Assembly (NCBI RefSeq): GCF_001808185.1
Contig: NZ_CP017668.1
Location: 2,728,001 to 2,792,000 of the forward strand
Reading direction: 5' to 3'
DNA from: Jeongeupia sp. USM3
GTDB lineage: Bacteria > Pseudomonadota > Gammaproteobacteria > Burkholderiales > Chitinibacteraceae
Length of the DNA stretch: 64,000 nt
Under the pieces are notes generated by a model. That model was not told the DNA's origin. It did not search any database and saw only the letters and a program-made list of their open reading frames with translations. The translations under genes and the position numbers were made by a program. Below are positions 59,102 to 64,000 of this stretch, piece by piece; position 1 is the first letter of the stretch, and the number at the start of each line of letters is the position of its first letter.

Positions 59102-60466
59102 CTACCGTAATCGGTTCGGCGTCTTGGAGAGCCGTCTGCTGGTGCGGATGAACAACCAGACCAGCAAGGCCGCGGCGCAGACCAGCGCGAGCACCAGCGC
59201 CTGCCAGTAGCCGGTGGCGCCGCTGCCGGGCTGGCCCTGCCAGCCGAAAGCCAGCGCATAGCCGAGCGGAATCCCGACCAGCCAGAACGCGGTCAGGTGG
59301 ACCAGCATCGGCTGGCGGGTGACCTTGTAGCCGCGCAGGATGCCGGCCGCGACGACCTGGGTTGCGTCGGCGAGCTGGAACAGTCCGGCATACAGCAGCA
59401 GCACGCCGGCCAGCGCCAGCACCGCAACGTCCTTGGTATACCAGCCGGCGATCTGGGTGCGGCCGACGATGATCATGGCCGCCAGTGCGCAGGCGACGAT
59501 CAGACCGAGCACGAGTCCGGCATTGCCGATCTCGCGGGCCCGGCGGGCGTCGCCGCTGCCGAGCGCATGGCCGACGCGCACCGTCAGCGCGGTGCCGAGC
59601 GCGGACGGGATCATGAAGGTCAGCGAGGCGACGTTGAGCGCGATCTGGTGCGCGGCGACCGAGGTCGTGCCCAGCCGTGCCATCAGCAGCGCGATGCCGC
59701 CGAAGGCGCTGACCTCGACGAAGAACATCACGCCCATCGGTGCGCCGAGCCGGAACAGCTCGCGCTGGCGGCGCCAGTCGATCCGCTGCCAGCGGCGGAA
59801 CGGATAGGTTGCGCGATAGGCCGGCGCATAACGGATCCAGCCGACCATCAGCAGCAGCGTCACCCACATGCAGAATGCCGTTGCCCAGCCGCAGCCGACG
59901 CCGCCCATCGCCGGGAAGCCGAAGTGGCCGTAGATCAGCATCCAGTTCGCCGGCACGTTCAGCGCCAGACCGATCAGCGAAATCACCATCATCGGCTTGG
60001 TCTGGCCCAGGCTGGCGCTGTAGCCATAGAGCACGCGGAACAGCGCGAACGGCACCAGCCCCCAGCTGACGGCGATCAGGAAGCCGTGTGCCTTGGCCGC
60101 GACGTCGGGCGGCAGGCCGAGGTGCGGAAAGATCGGCGCCGCGGCGAGCGCGATCAGCCAGGCGATCAGCGCCCAGCACAGCCCCTGGTACAGCGCCTGC
60201 TGCACCAGCGGCGGCACCTCGGCTTCGCGGCGCGCGCCGACCGCATGGGCGACGAGCGGGCTGGCGGCGAGGTTCAGACCGATCAGCGTGACGATCAGCA
60301 TCACCCAGATCGACGCGCCGACCGACACCGCGGCCAGGTCGCCGGCCGAGACGTGGCCGGCCATCACCGCGTCGACGAACGACGTGCCGGTCGATGCCAG
60401 CTGGCCGATCATGATCGGCCAGGCGAGGGTCCAGGTGGCGCGGGCTTCTTGGCGCAGGTGCAACAT
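59102..60466 (-). CDS. MATE-family efflux transporter (NorM-like)
   Basis: Twelve-helix inner-membrane exporter of 454 residues with two homologous halves. It begins MLHLRQEARATWTLAWPIMIGQLASTG, the usual NorM start. LQPM-like PTLK segments are replaced by SLGQTKPMMVISLIGLALNV and GYKVTRQPMLVHLTAFWLVG. AAAGGAAG lies six bases before the ATG. It follows a small orphan gene and a tandem SAM-II-like leader, so methionine- or SAM-linked expression is possible. The substrate is unknown. Confidence 0.92.
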   Translation of the reverse strand: MLHLRQEARATWTLAWPIMIGQLASTGTSFVDAVMAGHVSAGDLAAVSVGASIWVMLIVTLIGLNLAASPLVAHAVGARREAEVPPLVQQALYQGLCWALIAWLIALAAAPIFPHLGLPPDVAAKAHGFLIAVSWGLVPFALFRVLYGYSASLGQTKPMMVISLIGLALNVPANWMLIYGHFGFPAMGGVGCGWATAFCMWVTLLLMVGWIRYAPAYRATYPFRRWQRIDWRRQRELFRLGAPMGVMFFVEVSAFGGIALLMARLGTTSVAAHQIALNVASLTFMIPSALGTALTVRVGHALGSGDARRAREIGNAGLVLGLIVACALAAMIIVGRTQIAGWYTKDVAVLALAGVLLLYAGLFQLADATQVVAAGILRGYKVTRQPMLVHLTAFWLVGIPLGYALAFGWQGQPGSGATGYWQALVLALVCAAALLVWLFIRTSRRLSKTPNRLR

Positions 60467-60498
60467 CGGACTTCCTTTGATGCGCCGCGCCTTGTGGG

Positions 60499-60786
60499 TC
60501 AGCGGCGTAGACAGCGGTACCGGGTCGGTACCTCGTAACACGCGATCAGCGTCGGGAACAGCGCCTGCAGCCGCAAGGCCAGGTGAACGTCGATGCCGCG
60601 GACATGCAGGCTGAGGCCGTCGCGCCGGGCCGGGAAACCCAGATCGGCGGCGACGACGCCGGCGCGGATCAGTTCGGCCTCGTCGAGCGCGCCGCGGGCC
60701 TTCAGACACAGGCTGGGTTCGCTGCCGGTACGTGGCCGGACGGTGGAAGAATGGTTCACGGTGCAGGGTTCGAGACAATCGTACAT
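60499..60786 (-). CDS. small orphan protein behind a SAM-II-like leader
   Basis: A 95-residue protein that I do not recognise. It is rich in Arg, Leu and Cys (MYDCLEPCTVNHSS at the start, ACYEVPTRYRCLRR at the end). It has no signal peptide or membrane helix. A strong GGAGG site lies seven bases before the ATG, inside the region controlled by the second riboswitch-like motif. The MATE gene follows 32 bases later with its own ribosome-binding site. It could be a real small protein or a leader ORF. Confidence 0.5.
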   Translation of the reverse strand: MYDCLEPCTVNHSSTVRPRTGSEPSLCLKARGALDEAELIRAGVVAADLGFPARRDGLSLHVRGIDVHLALRLQALFPTLIACYEVPTRYRCLRR

Positions 60787-60809
60787 GGCGGCCTCCAATC
60801 GGAACGGGA

Positions 60810-60827
60810 CGGCCGACTGCTCGGCCG
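60810..60827 (-). promoter_or_regulatory. 7-bp hairpin between second motif and start codon
   Basis: CGGCCGA/TCGGCCG with loop GCAG lies between the second SAM-II-like motif and the GGAGG site of the orphan gene. Its 5' arm overlaps GUCGG, which may pair with CGAC inside the motif loop, so the two folds may exclude one another. Confidence 0.5.
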
Positions 60828-60880
60828 ACGCTTTAGCGGCATTTGTACGCGCCCCGCAAGTTGTCGCTTAACTCGGCGCG
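60827..60880 (-). promoter_or_regulatory. SAM-II-like riboswitch motif, second copy
   Basis: On the minus strand: stem CGCGCC/GGCGCG enclosing GAGUUAAGCGACAACUUGCG, then UACAAAUGCCGCUAAAGCGUC. The elements CUUGC before the stem closes and AAAU...GCUAAA after it are the conserved SAM-II features. CGAC in the loop can pair with GUCG after GCUAAAGC, as the SAM-II pseudoknot requires. It lies 41 bases upstream of the orphan gene start. Confidence 0.6.
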
Positions 60881-60904
60881 GCGGATGAGACGGCATCCGT
60901 GACC

Positions 60905-60934
60905 GTAAAAAAACCCGCGTGCAGGGCGCGGGTT
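60905..60934 (-). terminator. Rho-independent terminator inside the tandem leader
   Basis: AACCCGCG/CGCGGGTT stem with a seven-base loop, followed by TTTTT on the minus strand. The 3' flank of the first SAM-II-like motif contains GCGUGC, which is complementary to GCACGC in this terminator, so an antiterminator is possible. It may also end dtd transcripts. Confidence 0.85.
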
Positions 60935-60940
60935 CGCTCG

Positions 60941-60998
60941 CACGCTTTAGCCGGATTTATTGGCAGCGCCCGCAAGCTGAGGGGTCAAATCGGCGCTG
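60941..60998 (-). promoter_or_regulatory. SAM-II-like riboswitch motif, first copy
   Basis: On the minus strand: 7-bp stem CAGCGCC/GGCGCUG enclosing GAUUUGACCCCUCAGCUUGCG, then CCAAUAAAUCCGGCUAAAGCGUG. GAUUU after the first stem strand, CUUGC before the second, and UAAAU...GCUAAA downstream match the SAM-II aptamer consensus as I recall it (for example the crystallised Sargasso Sea aptamer). The second stem (pseudoknot) pairing is weak here. An intrinsic terminator follows directly. SAM-II is mainly known from alphaproteobacteria. Confidence 0.65.
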
Positions 60999-61052
60999 TA
61001 ACGAGCCCCCATTCTGCTGAGCGGCGACGCCGTCCGTCAAGTGCCGGGCGGA

Positions 61053-61505
61053 TTACTCGGGCTGGCGCGAATCGAGCATGAGCGTGACCGGACCGTCGTT
61101 GACCAGCGCAACCTGCATTTCGGCGCCGAAGACCCCGGTCGGTACCGGTTTGCCGAGCACCTCGCCGAGGCGTTCGACAAAGGCGTCGAACAGCGGCTGC
61201 GAGACATCCCCCCTGGCGGCGCGGCCCCAGGACGGGCGGTTGCCCTTGCGATAGCTGCCGTAGAGCGTGAACTGCGACACCGCCAGCGCTTCGCCGCCGG
61301 TGTCGAGCAGCGAGCGGTTCATCACGCCGTTGTCATCCTCGAATACGCGCAGGCTGGCCACCTTGTTCGCCATCCACGCGAGGTCGGTATCGGTGTCGGC
61401 ATCCTCGATGCCGACCAGCAGCAGGAGGCCGGGGCCGATCCGGCCGCAGACGGCGTCGTCGACCGAAACGTGCGCTCGTGTGGCGCGCTGCAACAGGACC
61501 CGCAT
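61053..61505 (-). CDS. dtd: D-aminoacyl-tRNA deacylase Dtd
   Basis: Removes D-amino acids mis-attached to tRNA. It has 150 residues. The active-site motifs are SQFTLYGSYRKGNRPSWGRAA near 78 (SQFTL with the catalytic Thr) and the late NDGPVTLMLDS containing the Gly-cisPro pair. The start MRVLLQRATRAHVSVDD is the family start. Confidence 0.96.
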   Translation of the reverse strand: MRVLLQRATRAHVSVDDAVCGRIGPGLLLLVGIEDADTDTDLAWMANKVASLRVFEDDNGVMNRSLLDTGGEALAVSQFTLYGSYRKGNRPSWGRAARGDVSQPLFDAFVERLGEVLGKPVPTGVFGAEMQVALVNDGPVTLMLDSRQPE

Positions 61506-61561
61506 ACCGGCTTCCTAGCGATGAGGCGAAGCGGAAATGGTAGCGCCGGCGTGCTGTGCTG

Positions 61562-61960
61562 TCAGCTTGGCCGTTGGCGGTTGTGAATCCGTACGCTGGC
61601 CTGCCTTGCCTCACTGACAAAACGGCTGCGCGGATCCGGCGTGTGCGGGTCGTGGCTGCCGAAGAGCTCGAGCCTGAGCATCCGGGCCTCGTCCGGACGC
61701 GAGTGCGCCAGCTTGTCCAGATCGGCGACGATGTCGCGCAACTGCTGCGGCTGCTGCTTGACCGGCAGGCGGATCGCCAGCGCCAGGCCGTTGAGCTTGG
61801 CCATGTCGATCCGGAACAGCAGGTCGTGGTACGCGGCACGGCGCATCCCGAGCGGCCGCTCCATCGGCACGGTCGCGGCGTCCAGTTGCGATGCGCCGCG
61901 CGTTCGCGGCGCGAACTCCGAAAGCTGGGTACTGAACAGCGTTTTCAGGCGACTGAGCAA
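61562..61960 (-). CDS. hypothetical protein
   Basis: A 132-residue protein that I do not recognise. The N-terminal part is MLSRLKTLFSTQLSEFAPRT. The middle has an alternating helical pattern (YHDLLFRIDMAKLNGLALAI, then QLRDIVADLDKLAHSRPDEA), and the C-terminus is basic. There is no signal or membrane segment. It is upstream of dtd on the same strand with a 56-base gap. Confidence 0.6.
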   Translation of the reverse strand: MLSRLKTLFSTQLSEFAPRTRGASQLDAATVPMERPLGMRRAAYHDLLFRIDMAKLNGLALAIRLPVKQQPQQLRDIVADLDKLAHSRPDEARMLRLELFGSHDPHTPDPRSRFVSEARQASVRIHNRQRPS

Positions 61961-62126
61961 GGCTGGGCCCTGATGGTGATTTTCTTAATCGAACTGTAAT
62001 TATTTACCGATTAGTAAGCAAGTACCGTCGACTACACCGACCTGCCTATGGGTGCTGGCAATCAATCGGGATTTTCACTAAGATCGGAAGCTCGCTCTAT
62101 CTCACTGTTTTCCTAAGGATTTGATG

Positions 62127-63233
62127 ATGAAACGCGTAGGTCTCGTCGGTTGGCGCGGCATGGTGGGCTCGGTCCTCATGCAGCGGATGCAGGAAGAAAA
62201 GGATTTCGACCTGATCGAACCGGTGTTCTTCACTACCTCGCAAGCGGGCAGCGCCGCGCCGAATTTCGGCAAGGACGCCGGTTCGCTCAAGGATGCGAAG
62301 AACATCGCCGAACTCTCGGCGATGGACATCATCATTTCCTGCCAGGGCGGCGACTACACGACCGAGGTCTTCCCGCAGCTGCGTGCGGCCGGCTGGAACG
62401 GTTACTGGATCGACGCGGCCAGCACGCTGCGGATGGAAGACGACGCGGTCATCATCCTCGACCCGGTCAACCGCGGCGTGATCGACGCGGCATTGTCGCG
62501 CGGCGTGAAGAACTACATCGGCGGCAACTGCACCAACTCGATCCTGTTGATGGGCGTCGGTGGCCTGTTCCGCGAAGGGCTGGTCGACTGGGTCAGTTCG
62601 ATGACCTACCAGGCCGCATCGGGTGGCGGCGCCAACCACATGCGCGAACTGCTGAAGGGCATGGGCGTGGTGTACGGCACCGTGGCCGACGAACTGGCGA
62701 CGCCGGCTTCGGCGATCCTCGACATCGACCGCAAGGTCGCGCAGGCGATCCGTTCGGACGTGCCGACCGAATTCTTCGGCGCACCGCTCGCCGGCGGTCT
62801 GATTCCGTGGATCGACAAGCAGCTCGACAACGGCCAGTCCAAGGAAGAATGGAAGGGCCAGGCCGAGGTCAACAAGATCCTCGGTACCAGCGAAACCGTG
62901 CCGGTCGACGGCCTGTGCGTGCGCATCGGCGCGATGCGCTGCCACTCGCTGGCGCTGACGCTCAAGCTCAACAAGGACCTGCCGCTGGCCGAGGTCGAAG
63001 CCATCATCAAGTCGGGCAACGACTGGGTGAAGTGGGTGCCGAACGACCGCGACGTTACCGTCAGGGAACTGACGCCGGCGTCGATCACCGGCGGGCTGGA
63101 AATCGGCGTCGGCCGCGTCCGCAAGCTCAATATGGGTCCGGAGTACGTCAGCGCCTTCGTGATCGGCGACCAGCTGCTGTGGGGCGCGGCCGAACCGCTG
63201 CGCCGGATGCTGCGGATCCTGCTCGGCGAGTAA
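62127..63233 (+). CDS. asd: aspartate-semialdehyde dehydrogenase Asd
   Basis: NADPH-dependent enzyme of the lysine/threonine/methionine pathway, 368 residues. It begins MKRVGLVGWRGMVGSVL. The catalytic Cys is in GGNCTNSILLM near 134, and the catalytic His is in IGAMRCHS near 275. This is the enterobacterial-type long form. The second of two adjacent ATGs was chosen for its seven-base distance from AAGGA. A perfect hairpin terminator follows. The 165 bases upstream hold no recognisable riboswitch. Confidence 0.97.
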   Translation: MKRVGLVGWRGMVGSVLMQRMQEEKDFDLIEPVFFTTSQAGSAAPNFGKDAGSLKDAKNIAELSAMDIIISCQGGDYTTEVFPQLRAAGWNGYWIDAASTLRMEDDAVIILDPVNRGVIDAALSRGVKNYIGGNCTNSILLMGVGGLFREGLVDWVSSMTYQAASGGGANHMRELLKGMGVVYGTVADELATPASAILDIDRKVAQAIRSDVPTEFFGAPLAGGLIPWIDKQLDNGQSKEEWKGQAEVNKILGTSETVPVDGLCVRIGAMRCHSLALTLKLNKDLPLAEVEAIIKSGNDWVKWVPNDRDVTVRELTPASITGGLEIGVGRVRKLNMGPEYVSAFVIGDQLLWGAAEPLRRMLRILLGE

Positions 63234-63251
63234 GCCGCGGCAACGCTAGCC

Positions 63252-63277
63252 AACGGGACGCACTGCGTCCCGTTTTC
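63252..63277 (+). terminator. Rho-independent terminator after asd
   Basis: AACGGGACGCA/TGCGTCCCGTT arms with minimal loop, then TTTTC. It separates asd from the next small gene. Confidence 0.8.
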
Positions 63278-63304
63278 ATTGGCGAGTCTCGCCTGAGGAC
63301 AAGC

Positions 63305-63703
63305 ATGAAACAGTGGTTGAACAAGCTGCTCCGGCGCGAGCTCGTCGCCCCGGCGCCGTCGCACTTTCCGCCGACCGAGCTGATGCCGTCACAGCGGCGT
63401 GCCAGCGAAGCGGGCAGCCATCCGCTCCGGCATTCGCTGACCTACCGGATCAAGCGCGACGCGCTGATGATCGTCGCCGAAATGAACCGCGGCGCAACGA
63501 TGGAGAACTGCGAGATGCTGGCACGCCAGCTGGCCTTCGTGCAGAAGGAGCTGATCCAGGCGGCGTATCACGACGAAACGCTGCCGAAGGAACAGCGCGT
63601 TGCGCTGGCGAAATACCACGCGCTGAACATCCGCCAGGGGCTGGGCGAGCGCCGGACCCAGCCGATGCGCGGCATCGTCACGCCGGGGGCGAGCCGCGCA
63701 TAG
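63305..63703 (+). CDS. hypothetical protein downstream of asd
   Basis: A 132-residue soluble protein that I do not recognise. It starts MKQWLNKLLRRELVAPAPS with a basic N-terminus. A helical middle follows (LTYRIKRDALMIVAEMNRG, ENCEMLARQLAFVQKELIQAA), then a basic tail. GAGGA lies seven bases before the ATG. Confidence 0.6.
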   Translation: MKQWLNKLLRRELVAPAPSHFPPTELMPSQRRASEAGSHPLRHSLTYRIKRDALMIVAEMNRGATMENCEMLARQLAFVQKELIQAAYHDETLPKEQRVALAKYHALNIRQGLGERRTQPMRGIVTPGASRA

Positions 63704-63744
63704 CGCCGGTTCGGCCGCGGGAAAGCGCCGGCAGCTTCCGGGGC

Positions 63745-63750
63745 GCTAGC
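63745..63750. mobile_element. CTAG-type insertion site next to the IS481-family end
   Basis: GCTAGC directly precedes the probable left end (TGTGAAGGTT) of the IS481-type element. IS481 is known to insert at and duplicate NCTAGN sites. The second copy would lie beyond the window. Confidence 0.6.
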
Positions 63751-64000
63751 TGTGAAGGTTCAATAGGTTGTTTCGGGTGTTCACCCGGAGAAGTTCTGCG
63801 AGACTGGAAATCGCCAAACCCCCAGTCACAGAACAAGACACCGGATGAACACACATAAGGATGCCCGACTGACGTATCTGCGTCGCCTGGAAATGGTTCA
63901 GGACATCACCGAGCATGGTTTGTCGACCGCGGCGGCGGCGGCACGCCATGGCGTAAGCGCGGTCACCACCCGCAAGTGGCTGGGCCGCTATCTGGTCGGC
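63751..64000 (+). mobile_element. IS481-family insertion sequence, left part
   Basis: The element appears to begin with TGTGAAGGTTCAATAGG, a plausible terminal inverted repeat starting with TGT. It contains the start of a transposase gene and is cut by the window edge, so length and right end are unknown. Confidence 0.75.
63845..64000 (+). CDS. IS481-family transposase, 3' truncated by window
   Basis: The first 52 residues, MNTHKDARLTYLRRLEMV then a helix-turn-helix with HGLSTAAAAARHGVSAVTTRKWLGRY, match the DNA-binding N-terminus of IS481-family transposases. The DDE domain lies outside the window. Intactness cannot be judged. Confidence 0.85.
   Translation, partial: MNTHKDARLTYLRRLEMVQDITEHGLSTAAAAARHGVSAVTTRKWLGRYLVG

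Noticed and set aside
57462..60179. A 905-codon minus-strand frame spanning rapZ to the MATE gene
   Set aside because: It crosses several well-supported genes in other frames and has no recognisable domain; shadow of the MATE gene and others.
61961..62126. Possible lysine or methionine riboswitch upstream of asd
   Set aside because: No conserved lysine-box or SAM motif and no terminator or sequestering hairpin was seen in the leader.

Overview
The window is GC-rich chromosomal DNA from a betaproteobacterium, most likely of the order Neisseriales (Chromobacteriaceae or Chitinibacteraceae; this is inferred from gene order). The blocks that support this are kdsD-kdsC-lptCAB-rpoN-hpf-ptsN-hprK-rapZ, petABC-sspA-sspB, and mla-bolA-murA-hisG. 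Gene density is very high. Many neighbours overlap by one to four bases (ATGA, GTGA or TGATG), so translational coupling is the rule. No rRNA, tRNA, CRISPR array or prophage was recognised. The only clear mobile gene is an IS481-type transposase cut by the right edge.

Layout. 1-3.4 kb: the end of a PglL/Wzy-type O-glycan ligase, then tlyA and an RsuA/RluF-type pseudouridine synthase. 3.4-10.7 kb (minus strand): one tightly coupled operon for molybdenum cofactor synthesis (moaA-mobB-moeA-moaD-moaE-mobA-moaC) that runs directly into a nitrate two-component system (narX-narL). Two 14-codon mini-cistrons that copy the mobA start lie between moaE and mobA. 11-15.3 kb: parvulin, hisD, a DUF805 protein and hisG. 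15.3-23.5 kb (minus strand): DUF4870 protein, murA, bolA-type gene, an ABC exporter with a GNAT gene inside it, and mlaA-F for phospholipid transport. 23.7-35.6 kb (plus strand): an MSHA-like type IV pilus operon with an AAA ATPase, secretin, TPR protein, extension ATPase, platform proteins and three prepilin-like proteins.

35.6-47.5 kb: hda, purM, purN, a DUF3108 protein, an RsmB/NOP methyltransferase, sspB-sspA, petABC (cytochrome bc1), a lipoprotein, a Nif3-family protein and a DegS-like protease. 47.5-57.5 kb: a CPA2 antiporter, then Kdo synthesis (kdsD, kdsC), LPS transport (lptC, lptA, lptB), rpoN, hpf, ptsN, hprK and rapZ. 57.5-64 kb: a NusG-II/Gx pair, ubiX, a MATE transporter, dtd, asd and an IS481-type element end.

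The most unusual signals are non-coding. (i) Two tandem SAM-II-like riboswitch motifs, the first followed by an intrinsic terminator and the second ending at a ribosome-binding site, lie upstream of a small orphan gene and a MATE transporter (60.8-61.0 kb). (ii) A family of about 120-base nested-palindrome elements occurs four times, always directly behind a stop codon and always co-oriented with the gene it follows. (iii) A 265-base MITE-like element with 30-base inverted ends and a TAA duplication separates lptB from rpoN. (iv) The tandem duplicated mobA start units keep ATGA coupling through every copy.
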